Positions 55,385 to 63,349 of a stretch of DNA of 64,000 nt are shown piece by piece. The notes under the pieces were generated by a model. That model was not told where the DNA came from and did not search any database. It saw only the letters and a list, made by a program, of their open reading frames with translations. Origin of the DNA: Sphingopyxis sp. YR583 (GTDB lineage: Bacteria > Pseudomonadota > Alphaproteobacteria > Sphingomonadales > Sphingomonadaceae); NCBI RefSeq assembly GCF_900108295.1, contig NZ_FNWK01000003.1, positions 1 to 64,000 of the forward strand, written 5' to 3'. The translations under genes and the position numbers were made by a program. The stretch's first letter is position 1. Every line of letters starts with the position of its first letter.

Positions 55385-55440
55385 CCACTAGGGTGATTCG
55401 GTGACGGTCTGACGCCAGAGCCGTGACAGTTGAGTGACTC
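55385..55440 (-). promoter_or_regulatory. PHO-box-like promoter of the lipoprotein/receptor operon
   Basis: On the minus strand, 7-nt repeats every 11 nt read GAGTCAC (55434-55440), CTGTCAC (55423-55429), CTGGCGT (55412-55418) and CCGTCAC (55401-55407). After exactly 10 nt comes TAGTGG (55385-55390) as a likely -10. Both the spacing and the GTCACCG plus CCCTAG sequence match the gsp promoter. The 55277-55594 gap otherwise holds the lipoprotein leader and a weak tRNA promoter; TTGCAT at 55521 and TAGGCG at 55544 are candidates. Confidence 0.6.
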
Positions 55441-55594
55441 TTTTGAGTCGATTTGGTGACATCAGCCTCGCCTGCGCGGCCAATTGCTCAGGGCGGCGAA
55501 AATAAATCGGGGCGGCTCGCTTGCATCGCCCGAAAAGCTTTGCTAGGCGCCCGCTCCTACCTGGTGCCGGACCCGATCCGGACCATCATGATGT

Positions 55595-55681
55595 GCGGTC
55601 GTGGCGGAACTGGTAGACGCGCAACGTTGAGGTCGTTGTGGCCGAAAGGCCGTGGAAGTTCGAGTCTTCTCGACCGCACCA
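55595..55681 (+). tRNA. tRNA-Leu (anticodon GAG)
   Basis: The 87-nt gene folds as a class II tRNA. A 7-bp acceptor stem GCGGTCG/CGACCGC, a D-arm with TGGCGGAACTGGTAGAC, an anticodon stem CAACG/CGTTG with loop TTGAGGT giving anticodon GAG, a long variable arm GGCCGAAAGGCC, a GTTCGAGTC T-loop, discriminator A and encoded CCA are all visible. It reads CTC/CTT leucine codons. Its 3' end is the likely chromosomal attachment site of the element that follows. Confidence 0.95.
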
Positions 55682-55711
55682 TCATCCTTTGTTTTCATTG
55701 GATAAAATGAA

Positions 55712-55815
55712 AAATTTGGTGCACTTTGGTGCACTCACGGCCCCGGAGAATGTTTTCGGCCGTGCAAAATCCACGTCGAAATGCGCCCGGTTTTCGAGGT
55801 CAGTGCACCAAATTT
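55712..55815. repeat. Direct and inverted TTGGTGCACT repeats next to tRNA-Leu
   Basis: TTGGTGCACT occurs twice in direct tandem (55716-55725 and 55726-55735). A 14-nt version (55712-55725) recurs as an exact inverted copy at 55802-55815. Their place 35-135 bp from the tRNA 3' end fits integrase or excisionase arm-binding sites of an att region. No coding frame is credible here. Confidence 0.6.
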
Positions 55816-56262
55816 GCCACCAAAAATTTAGCAACATTTGGGGTCGGCGTTGCCGCCGCGGCGCTCATGACGACACTTAATATGTATTTTGGGCGCAAGA
55901 TCGCTGCTTCCGCGGATGGCTGCTTGTGACGTCCCAACGCCGGGCGTCGTTTGCCGACGCCCCGAAGCCCAATCGCGTCCCTCGGCGAAAAACTTAGCCG
56001 TTGCAGGCGCCGCCAATTTCAAATTTGTTTTACGAAACGCCAATCAATCCGAAAAATTCAAAATTTCTTTATCAAACTTCTCCATTGCCCCAAATGTAAA
56101 AGGAATTTTTCGAATTTACGGCATTAGTCCGAGGCGAAATAAATTTTCAATTTTTCCTTCTATAAAACCAAAAATTCAATATTGATTTATCAAAATTCCT
56201 CCATAGATAGGCTTCCAAGGAAAATTTGAAGGAAATTTGCGATCCCCGACCGTCAAGCCATC
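55816..56262. other. A/T-rich stretch with no recognisable gene
   Basis: This 447-nt region has no supported ORF. Bases from about 56000 onward are strikingly A/T-rich, with runs such as aaaatt and tttttc, unlike any other part of the window. It may hold promoter or regulatory sites for the HipA-family gene and marks foreign origin. Confidence 0.5.
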
Positions 56263-57414
56263 GTGACCTACAAAGGCCAGCGTGCAGGCGTGCTCAGCGA
56301 AGCCGGCGCCGATACGCGCTTCACCTATGATGAAGGGTGGAGCACGACCATTGCATGCGCCCTGCCCGCTGTGACGCGCGAGCATTTCTGGCGCGGCGGG
56401 CTCATTCCCTTTTTCGAGCATCTCGGCCCGGAAGGGTGGCTGCGTGGGCGGCAGGCCCGCGCGGGCGGCACGCCCGACCAGGATGATTTCGGCCTGCTTC
56501 TCAACTATGGCGCCGATTGCATCGGCGCCGTGGGCATATTGCCGCCCGATGGCACGCACACGCACCGGCTTCCCGAAGCCGATGCGATCGAGGAAGCCGC
56601 GACCGCACCGGGGCGCACGCTCTCCGGCGTCCAGAAGAAATGGCTCGTCTACGAGGACGAAGAGGGCTTCGTGCCATCGATACGTCCAGCCGATCCCGCG
56701 ACGCATATCGCGAAGTTCAACCGCGACGAGCTGCCGACGCTGGTCCAGAACGAGGATCTGTCGCTGCGGCTTGCGCGCGAGATCCTCGGCGTCGACGAGG
56801 TCACTGTCGCCAATCGCGGGCTGGTGCGCGGCGCCGACCAGATCGCACTGCTCGTCGAGCGCTTCGACCGCAAGGATGGCGAACGCCTCCGCCTCGAGGA
56901 TTTCTGCCAGATTCTCGAACGGCCGCGCGGCCGCGAGTTCGACGGCAAATATCATTCGAGCTATGAGGAAGCCGCCGGCGTGGTCACCCGTCACTCAGTG
57001 CGTGCGCGGATCGATCTCGACCGCTATTTCCGGCTCGTCGTGTTCAATCTCGTGATCGGCAACGCCGACGCGCATCTCAAGAATTTCTCGCTGCTCGAAC
57101 GCGGCGACGGATTGCGGCTCAGCCCGGCCTACGACCTGCTCAACACGATCGTCTATCCGCAATATGACAATCTGACCGCACTCGAGATCGGCGGCGCAAA
57201 ACGGCCCTTCGACGCGCTCGACCGCAATCTCCTCAAGACCCTCGGCACCGACATCGGCCTCCCCGACAAGGCTGTCGACGATGCGCTCGATACGCTCGCG
57301 AAGCGGTTAAAGGCCGCCAAGGCGCTCACCCTCCCCGATCGCGTCGACGCGCAGGATTTCCGCGTCGCCTATAAGAATGTGGTCGCCGACCAGGCAGCAA
57401 GGATTTTCGCATGA
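56263..57414 (+). CDS. HipA-family serine/threonine kinase toxin
   Basis: The 383-aa protein has an N-terminal couple_HipA region (YKGQRAGVLSEAGADTRFTYDEGW) and the HipA kinase core: the Gly-rich LSGVQKKWLV loop, the THIAKF ATP-site lysine, the catalytic NADAHLKNFSLL loop, and the metal-binding SPAYDLLNT. All catalytic residues look intact, so it should phosphorylate a target such as glutamyl-tRNA synthetase. The GTG at 56263 starts within the first beta strand. An ATC at 56242, preceded by AAGGAA, would restore the full fold. The stop overlaps the regulator start by 4 nt. Confidence 0.87.
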   Translation: MTYKGQRAGVLSEAGADTRFTYDEGWSTTIACALPAVTREHFWRGGLIPFFEHLGPEGWLRGRQARAGGTPDQDDFGLLLNYGADCIGAVGILPPDGTHTHRLPEADAIEEAATAPGRTLSGVQKKWLVYEDEEGFVPSIRPADPATHIAKFNRDELPTLVQNEDLSLRLAREILGVDEVTVANRGLVRGADQIALLVERFDRKDGERLRLEDFCQILERPRGREFDGKYHSSYEEAAGVVTRHSVRARIDLDRYFRLVVFNLVIGNADAHLKNFSLLERGDGLRLSPAYDLLNTIVYPQYDNLTALEIGGAKRPFDALDRNLLKTLGTDIGLPDKAVDDALDTLAKRLKAAKALTLPDRVDAQDFRVAYKNVVADQAARIFA

Positions 57415-58382
57415 CCGACTTTCCGATCGACTGGCGCGCCGTCGTCGACGAGGCGATCCGCCGCCGCAAGGAAGAGGGGTTTACCCAGCGCCAGCTCGCC
57501 CTCATCGCCGGTGTCAGCGTGCCGACGGTGAACAGCTTCGAGCAGGGCGAGACCGGACTGCAGTTCGAGCGCGTGATCTTGATCCTCGAGGCGCTCGGCC
57601 TTTTCCTGCGCCCGAGCGCCCCCGACAGCCTCGGCGCCTTCGTGCACAAGGCACGCCGGCGCTGGGAAGAACTCGCCTCCTCGCTTCCCGAGAACCACCC
57701 GGCGCGCCAGCCCTTCGGTCATAGCGAATACGCCTATGCCATCCAGGGCATCAGGACGCCCGGCCTCCGCGTCCTGCGCAAGGCGCTTGCCGACCTTTCC
57801 AGTCACAGCGGGCTTGCGCCCTTCTGGATTCCGCCGCGCCGCGAGGCCCATATCGAGCCCGAGACCGATATCATGGAATATTGGGCGGCCGAGGGGAATG
57901 CGAACCAGCATATCCTCGATGCGGCAAACAGCGATTTCTGGCAGCTCGACGGCGAGGGGCAGGTCTATCTGCAGCGGGGATATCAGGAAGATGGTCGCGG
58001 CAATCTCGAGCCGGGCACGATCTTCGACCTGACATCGCCGATCCGCCGCACCGCCGAGTTCCTGCTGTTCGCCGCCGGCACGGCGCGGCTCTTCGGCGGC
58101 GACAGCAAGGCGGGCATTCACCTCACGGCGCGTTACACCGGGCTCGAGGGTCGCACGCTCTTGTCGTGGACGCAGCCGCTGCTGCGCATCGCGCTCGAAC
58201 AGCATCATCGCGCGCGAACGTCGCGCGTCGATCTCGATATCGTGACCGACGTCGGCGCCGTCGAAAGCGATCTGGTCAGTCTGACCGAGACATTCTTGGT
58301 GCCGCTGTACGAACGCTTCGACGGCTACCGGCTTCCCACCGATCTTGTCGCGGCGCAAATCCGCGAGCTGCCGAACCGATAG
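57411..58382 (+). CDS. Long XRE-family regulator, putative HipA partner
   Basis: The 323-aa protein has an XRE helix-turn-helix at residues about 14-66 (TQRQLALIAGVSVPTVNSFEQGETGLQFERVILILEAL), as in HipB. About 250 further residues form an alpha/beta domain I cannot assign (for example FWIPPRREAHIEPETDIMEYW and YTGLEGRTLLSW). HipB antitoxins are usually about 90 aa and encoded before hipA. Here the gene is second, overlapping by ATGA, and is over three times longer. It probably represses the pair and neutralises the kinase, with an extra sensing role possible. Confidence 0.75.
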   Translation: MTDFPIDWRAVVDEAIRRRKEEGFTQRQLALIAGVSVPTVNSFEQGETGLQFERVILILEALGLFLRPSAPDSLGAFVHKARRRWEELASSLPENHPARQPFGHSEYAYAIQGIRTPGLRVLRKALADLSSHSGLAPFWIPPRREAHIEPETDIMEYWAAEGNANQHILDAANSDFWQLDGEGQVYLQRGYQEDGRGNLEPGTIFDLTSPIRRTAEFLLFAAGTARLFGGDSKAGIHLTARYTGLEGRTLLSWTQPLLRIALEQHHRARTSRVDLDIVTDVGAVESDLVSLTETFLVPLYERFDGYRLPTDLVAAQIRELPNR

Positions 58383-58488
58383 GGCCGAGCGCGCTGGCGA
58401 ACAGCGGCACGTTCAGCCGCCGGCCGCTTTGTTCCAATCAACGAACCCGGACCCGCAGCGCCGTCGCCTTCCCCGTACGAGGGAGAGT

Positions 58489-58719
58489 TCAGATTTCTCG
58501 CGGACGCCCCTGCCGCTGCTTGCGAGGATAGCTGTTTGTGATTGCCCAATCCCGTGCGACATCCGGCACCCAGCGGGCGCGTGGCAACGTGTTGACCCGC
58601 GGCGGAAGCTTGGAGGGACATTGCGAGACAAGCCGGCACACGGTCGATTCCGAGTAGCCAAGGAAATGTGCGAGCTCCCGGGCCGTCCAGAGCGTTTCGT
58701 CGGGCATCACTTGTTGCAT
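58489..58719 (-). CDS. AlpA/MerR-like helix-turn-helix DNA-binding protein
   Basis: The 76-aa protein carries TARELAHFLGYSESTVCRLVSQ, a winged helix-turn-helix of the AlpA/excisionase type, followed by RARWVPDVARDW, the wing segment. Such small proteins regulate integration or excision in elements. The ATG at 58719 is very close to GGAGG, so GTG 58710 or ATG 58707 could be the true start. It lies on the minus strand, converging with the regulator gene and downstream of the trb genes. Confidence 0.75.
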   Translation of the reverse strand: MQQVMPDETLWTARELAHFLGYSESTVCRLVSQCPSKLPPRVNTLPRARWVPDVARDWAITNSYPRKQRQGRPREI

Positions 58720-58764
58720 TACCTCCCGGTGAGCGGTCGTGCATTCGTCACGGGATTTTCAACG

Positions 58765-58989
58765 TCATGGCTTGGCGGTCCTTTCCAGTTTGGCGAACTC
58801 ACGGTCGCCGTCGAGGAAAGCGCCCACCATTGCCGGTATAAGTTCGGCTATCGTCACGTCCGCGCCGTAAGTTCGCGCGTATAGGGCTGCGTAAGACGTC
58901 AGCCGGTCGTTAAGCTCAGGCATGACGAGGATGCTAATCTTGACGGGCGTGCGATCGGGCAGCTTGGGAAGTCTTAGTCCAGCCATCAT
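58765..58989 (-). CDS. DUF2274 family protein of the trb cluster
   Basis: The 74-aa protein with core LPDRTPVKISILVMPELNDRLTSYAALYARTYG and LIPAMVGAFLDGDREFAK matches DUF2274, which almost always follows trbI in conjugation clusters. It overlaps trbI by 4 nt (ATGA). Its role in conjugation is unknown; a ribbon-helix-helix-like fold is possible. Confidence 0.85.
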   Translation of the reverse strand: MMAGLRLPKLPDRTPVKISILVMPELNDRLTSYAALYARTYGADVTIAELIPAMVGAFLDGDREFAKLERTAKP

Positions 58990-60251
58990 TGCGCTCCCAG
59001 GGCTCGCCAAGGGCGAAGGACCACATCCTTGTGCACAACGATCCGAAGTGGCCAGCCCGGGCGAACCTTGAGCGTCGGCTGGATATCGAGACTCCGCGCG
59101 ACGACCTGGTCACCTGCGCGCGCGCCGCCCTGCTGGGCTGACTCGCGCACGGCCCGTACGAGATCACTCTCGCTGCTACCCGATCCAAGCTCGGTGGCGA
59201 CACCCAGGAGCGTAGATAGGCCGACGCCCTTGAGGAGCTGCCAGGTGTGTCGGTCGATGCGGTCAGAAAGTCCGGCGTAACCTTGGGTATCGCTGGCCGG
59301 CACATTGTCGATACGGATCGAGGAGCCGTCGGGAAGGATTATTCTTTGCCAGACGACAAGCGCACGGCTTTGGCCGTACGCGACGACGCTGTCATAGCTG
59401 CCGACCAACCTCGATCCCTGCGGGATGAGGAGCGTCCTGCCCGAGATACTGTCGTAGACATTTTCGGTGACTTGCGCCGTGACGAGCCCGGGCAGATCAG
59501 AATTCAACCCGGTGATCAGGCTAGCGGCGATGACGCTGCCGGCCTGCAGCGCGTAGGGAGACGCCGCGTCTTGCAAACGGTGAGGGCTGGTGTCGTCAGA
59601 CTCATTCGGCCGCCCGACGAGATCATTCTTCATGCGCTGTCGGTTCGGATCGAGTTCGATATCAGCCGCTGTCGCGCTTGCGCCCGCCGGTTCGCTCAAG
59701 AACGAACCCGATGCCGACGAAGAGGCTACCGAACGTCCGCCCCGAAGCATGATCTCGGACTCGCGTGCGGCGCGCTCTTCGGCAGCAAGGCGCTGCCGCT
59801 CGGCATCCGCCGCTGCTGCAGCCCGTGTCGCGGCATCGCCCCCCGTATCCGCTGATAACGCCATGTCGGTCTCGCGCTGATGCTTCAGGATAGGCCGGCC
59901 AAGGTCACCGGGCAGTTTCGGTCCGAGCCTTGGCGTGTCACCATATCCAGACGGCGCCCCCGCGAGAGCCTCGGGAAGTTTCGGTGTCGCAGCCGACGCG
60001 CGCTCCTCACCCGCCACCCCTTGCCTCGAGCCTGACGATCCCAGCGCCAGCCAGGAAACGCCCGCGATGAGAGCCGCGGCAGCGGCGCTGATCGACACGA
60101 TCACGCCTTTGCGGAAACGGGTTATCCGCGCTGGCCTGCCGCGCAGCACCAGTGTCTCGGGATCTGCCTTGGGCATCGGCGCCGGTCCGGGCTTCGCCGG
60201 GATCGAAGCGCTCGTGTCGGAAGCGTCGGACGGGGCGGTGAACTCCGTCAT
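58986..60251 (-). CDS. trbI: Conjugal transfer protein TrbI (VirB10-like)
   Basis: The 421-aa protein has an N-terminal cytoplasmic segment, one membrane helix (about 48-70), a Pro/Ala/Arg-rich periplasmic linker with a coiled-coil-like Ala/Glu/Arg run, and the C-terminal TrbI/VirB10 barrel (YALQAGSVIAASLITGLNSDLPGLVTAQV, LLIPQGSRLVGSYDS and RIDNVPASDTQGYAGL). It spans both membranes in the mating-pair channel. ATG 60251 overlaps trbG by 4 nt; the longer open frame is discounted. Confidence 0.93.
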   Translation of the reverse strand: MTEFTAPSDASDTSASIPAKPGPAPMPKADPETLVLRGRPARITRFRKGVIVSISAAAAALIAGVSWLALGSSGSRQGVAGEERASAATPKLPEALAGAPSGYGDTPRLGPKLPGDLGRPILKHQRETDMALSADTGGDAATRAAAAADAERQRLAAEERAARESEIMLRGGRSVASSSASGSFLSEPAGASATAADIELDPNRQRMKNDLVGRPNESDDTSPHRLQDAASPYALQAGSVIAASLITGLNSDLPGLVTAQVTENVYDSISGRTLLIPQGSRLVGSYDSVVAYGQSRALVVWQRIILPDGSSIRIDNVPASDTQGYAGLSDRIDRHTWQLLKGVGLSTLLGVATELGSGSSESDLVRAVRESAQQGGARAGDQVVARSLDIQPTLKVRPGWPLRIVVHKDVVLRPWRALGAQ

Positions 60252-61054
60252 ATCCCCCGCCCCTGCCGCGTGATCCGGACGATCTTCTGCTTCTTTCCGC
60301 CGAGCCGCAGCTCCGCGGCGCCGAACAGCCGGTCGACGATGTAATAGCGCCCCGATACGCGGTAGTTCACGAGCTGCGCCTCGCCCTTGTCGCCGAGGAC
60401 GAACAGCGGCGGCGCCTCTCGGACGGCGATCGAGGGCGGGAACTCGATCCATGTCTGGCGTCCGTCGTCGAACGCCCGTAAAGGCAGCCACGGCGGCCTA
60501 TCGCCGGAAATGCGGTAGTCGAAATTCAACTGCTCGATCGCGATGCCTTTGGAAATCGGCCTCGCAGCATCGGACGCGTCGCGCTGGCGCTGCCACGCGA
60601 GTAGTTCGTCGGCCGGATAGGTCCAGCTGATCGCCGGCATCGCCGTGGTCGCGCGGCTTGCGAGCTGGATTCGGTAGACGCGCCTGTCGGTCGAAATGAT
60701 CAGGTTCGTCGAAAGCCCGGCGCTGAAGGGCTTTACCAAGATATGCGTCCGCTTGGACTCGCCGCGACCACTCGTCGTGTCGCCAACCGTCCAGCGGACG
60801 GTTTCACCCGCGGCGACCGAAATCAGCGTCTCACCGGGCTGGAGTGCGATATCGCTGATCCGCCCGGGAATCGTGTAGAGCCGGTAGAGAGCGCCATCGG
60901 CGAACGGATAGACTTGCACCGCGTGGACGAAGCCGCTCGCTGCCGGTTCGCGGAGTGCCGCCTTGTTCGCAGCGGCGACGCTGGCCGAGGGTTGTGCGGA
61001 TGCGCCGGGCGCGAGCGCGATCATGGCGGCACTGAGCATGAGAATGCGGATCAT
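60248..61054 (-). CDS. trbG: Conjugal transfer protein TrbG (VirB9-like)
   Basis: The 268-aa periplasmic/outer-membrane-associated protein has a signal peptide ending GASAQ and a TrbG/VirB9/CagX domain (VYPFADGALYRLYTIPGRISDIALQPGE, SGRGESKRTHILVKP and FNLI-like LNFDYRISGD). With TrbI it forms the outer core of the type IV channel. It overlaps trbF by 4 nt and trbI by 4 nt. Confidence 0.93.
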   Translation of the reverse strand: MIRILMLSAAMIALAPGASAQPSASVAAANKAALREPAASGFVHAVQVYPFADGALYRLYTIPGRISDIALQPGETLISVAAGETVRWTVGDTTSGRGESKRTHILVKPFSAGLSTNLIISTDRRVYRIQLASRATTAMPAISWTYPADELLAWQRQRDASDAARPISKGIAIEQLNFDYRISGDRPPWLPLRAFDDGRQTWIEFPPSIAVREAPPLFVLGDKGEAQLVNYRVSGRYYIVDRLFGAAELRLGGKKQKIVRITRQGRGI

Positions 61055-61884
61055 CGCGATTGTCCTTCCGGGTTGGACCTGTCCGTGCGAGTGAGGTCAG
61101 CGTCGAGCGGCGAGCCGAGCGGCATGTCATGCGCGCCCCGAGCGTCTTCCGGCAGCCCGAGCGCGTGCTCAGGGGGCGCTACCGACCCGATGCGCGGCAA
61201 TGTTTCGAGCTCGCGGCTCCAGTCGAGCGCGTCGACATATAGCCCGAGCGGATTTTTCCGGAGCACATCCGCCGAACGCGGCGGCTTGATCTTGATCGTC
61301 GCCACCGCTGTCCAGCGCGATGTCCCCTCGAGGCTGCCCCGTTCGAAGGCCTGCTCGGTCCAGTTGATCCGGAAGGAGTCGTCGGACGCGCGCACGAGGC
61401 TGGTGATCTGCACCGACACGGTCCGCTGTCCGACCTCGGCAAAGGGATCGGATGCCCGCGCATACTCCCCGAGAAAGATCGCGCCCCGCGCGCTCGCAAA
61501 ATCATAGGCCGACAGCCAGTTGTCGCGCATCAGAACCGCGTCGAGCGAACGGGCCCGGATCTGCGTGATGAAGCGGCCGAGATGCCAGGCGATCTGCGGG
61601 TCGGTCGGTCGATAGTCGGTGTCTGCCCGCGCCACCGCCTGCGCCCGGCCCAGTTGGTCGACCTCGACGACATAGGGGACGACGCGGCTCTGCAATGACT
61701 GCCAGATGAGCGCCGACGAGAGCCCGATCGCCAGAATCAGTCCGCCGAACGCCATCAGCCGTCAGTTCTTCGCCTGCGCTCGGGCATCGCCGATCCGCAA
61801 GTCCCAGAGCTGTCCGGCCCGGCTATAGGGTGTGTCGGGTTCAGGCGTTTGTCCATATCGCTGGACGGCACGTTTGAAGCGCAT
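61051..61884 (-). pseudogene. trbF: trbF interrupted by an in-frame TGA at codon 41
   Basis: The frame from ATG 61884 encodes MRFKRAVQRYGQTPEP... and would read AQAKN-W-RLMAFGG in intact TrbF. Codon 41 is instead TGA (61762-61764), where Trp TGG is expected. The same frame resumes at an ATG at 61755 (codon 44) and continues for 234 aa with the membrane helix and VirB8-like periplasmic domain (NWLSAYDFASARGAIFLGEYA). Restart could yield a protein lacking only the short cytoplasmic tail. It is a real nonsense mutation or a sequencing error; the remainder is uninterrupted. TrbF is needed for mating-channel assembly. Confidence 0.88.
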
Positions 61885-61887
61885 GGG

Positions 61888-63192
61888 TTATTCCCTTTCC
61901 TTGATATCGGGGGTGGCGGAAGCACCGCCGCGATCGCCTTCCTTGATCGTGTGCAGCGCCGTCTGGCGGCGATGGCGGGCGGTTTGCTGGTTTTGAAGAC
62001 GCTGCGCCCAAGCCGGCGCGGCGCTGGCGGCAGCGCTCGGCGCCGCGTCCCCCGCGGACGCTGTCGAACTGTTGCCGGCATTCCACGCTGCGTCGCGCCC
62101 GCGTTCGGCGGCTGCCGCAAGGCCCGAGGCCGACGAGAGCCGGGTCGACGCCGCGCCTCTGGCGGCGGTAGCAACGCCGCCAAGGCCTGCGCCGACCGAC
62201 GTAGAGCCCGAAGTTTCCTGGCCGAGCTTGTACGCGGTGGACGCCGCGCTCCCCATCGACGTGCCGGCGCGGATCGCACTCATTCCCGCGCTGCCCACTC
62301 CGCGCGCGGCAGCGACCGCGCCGGCCCCGCCCATGGCGATGCCGCCCGCCGCGAGCGCGGTTGTCGCGACGACCGATCCCGCGCCGAGCTGCGGCGCGCC
62401 TGCGACAAGACCCGAAGCGATGCCCGGACCGAAGATGGCGAGGCCAAAGAGCGCGAGGCTCGCGAGCATCAGCGACACGGCCTGCTCGGTCGTCACCTCC
62501 TCGCCGCCAAGCGCGCTGGTGAACTCGGCAAAATAATTCGAGCCGATGCCGACGATCACCGCGAGGACCATCACCTTTATGCCGGAGCTGACGACATTGC
62601 CGAGTACGCGCTCGGCGAGAAAGCTCGTCCGGTTCCAGAGCGCGAAGGGAACGAGGACGAACCCTGCGAGGCTGGTAAGCTTGAATTCGAGAATCGTGAT
62701 GAAGAGCTGGATCGCGAGGATGAAGAAAGCGCCGATCACGATCACCCACGCGATCAGCAGCACCGCGATCTGGACGAAATTGTCGAAGAAGGCGATCGGC
62801 CCGACAAGATCGCTCGCCTGCACGAGAAGAGGGGACGCGGCCTCAAACCCCGTTCCGGCGAGGCGACCAGGCATGAGAAGATCCTCGGCCGATATGGCGC
62901 TGCCGCCCGCGACGAGCCCGAGCCCGGCAAAGGAGCGGAAGATAATGTCGGAGAGTGTCTGGAAGCTGTTCAGGATCAGCGCGAACGCGCCGACATAGAG
63001 GATTTTCTTGAGGAATTTGGCGATGACGTCGTCCTCGCCCCCGAGCGCCCAGAAGAGGCCGGCAAGCGTGATGTCGATGCCGATCAGGATAGAGGTAAGA
63101 AAACCGACATCGCCGCCCAGTAACCCGAAGCCGCTGTCGATATAGGCGATGAACGCAGCCATGAATTGGTCGATGACGTTGAGGTCGTCCAT
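61888..63192 (-). CDS. trbL: P-type conjugative transfer protein TrbL (VirB6-like)
   Basis: The 434-aa polytopic inner-membrane protein has about six helices in the first 280 residues, with the TrbL signature LTSILIGIDITLAGLFWALGG and KILYVGAFALILNSF. A low-complexity Ala/Gly/Ser-rich C-terminal tail (about 290-420) is typical of TrbL. It begins after the intergenic hairpin at 63214-63278 and ends 3 nt before trbF. Confidence 0.92.
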   Translation of the reverse strand: MDDLNVIDQFMAAFIAYIDSGFGLLGGDVGFLTSILIGIDITLAGLFWALGGEDDVIAKFLKKILYVGAFALILNSFQTLSDIIFRSFAGLGLVAGGSAISAEDLLMPGRLAGTGFEAASPLLVQASDLVGPIAFFDNFVQIAVLLIAWVIVIGAFFILAIQLFITILEFKLTSLAGFVLVPFALWNRTSFLAERVLGNVVSSGIKVMVLAVIVGIGSNYFAEFTSALGGEEVTTEQAVSLMLASLALFGLAIFGPGIASGLVAGAPQLGAGSVVATTALAAGGIAMGGAGAVAAARGVGSAGMSAIRAGTSMGSAASTAYKLGQETSGSTSVGAGLGGVATAARGAASTRLSSASGLAAAAERGRDAAWNAGNSSTASAGDAAPSAAASAAPAWAQRLQNQQTARHRRQTALHTIKEGDRGGASATPDIKERE

Positions 63193-63213
63193 GTGTCAGC
63201 TCTCTCGAAAAGT

Positions 63214-63278
63214 GTCGCGGGGGCGCCGGCGCTTGCGGACTGCCCAAGTCCGCCGCGTCGTGCCGGTGCCCCCGCGAC
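63214..63278 (-). terminator. Two-tier hairpin between trbJ and trbL
   Basis: A 17-bp stem (63214-63230 with 63262-63278, one G-U pair) encloses a second perfect 7-bp hairpin (63235-63241 with 63247-63253). On the minus strand a TTTT lies just after the stem, giving an attenuator-like structure inside the operon. The 157-nt gap that holds it carries no trbK. Confidence 0.6.
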
Positions 63279-63349
63279 GGGGCAGCTGCGGTTGGAGGAA
63301 GCGGCCAGCCGCGCTGCCCCAATCGGTGGCGACGTCAGCGCGGCGGCGT

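Noticed and set aside
55638..55929. Small plus-strand ORFs of 67-80 codons across the tRNA and att region
   Set aside because: They overlap the tRNA or the repeats, lack ribosome-binding sites and have unlikely composition.
55682..56262. An integrase gene next to tRNA-Leu
   Set aside because: No frame with tyrosine-recombinase motifs exists here; if an integrase exists it must be at the other end of the element.
63193..63349. A trbK-alt entry exclusion gene
   Set aside because: No frame in the gap has a signal peptide or the family C-terminus; the space is occupied by a hairpin.
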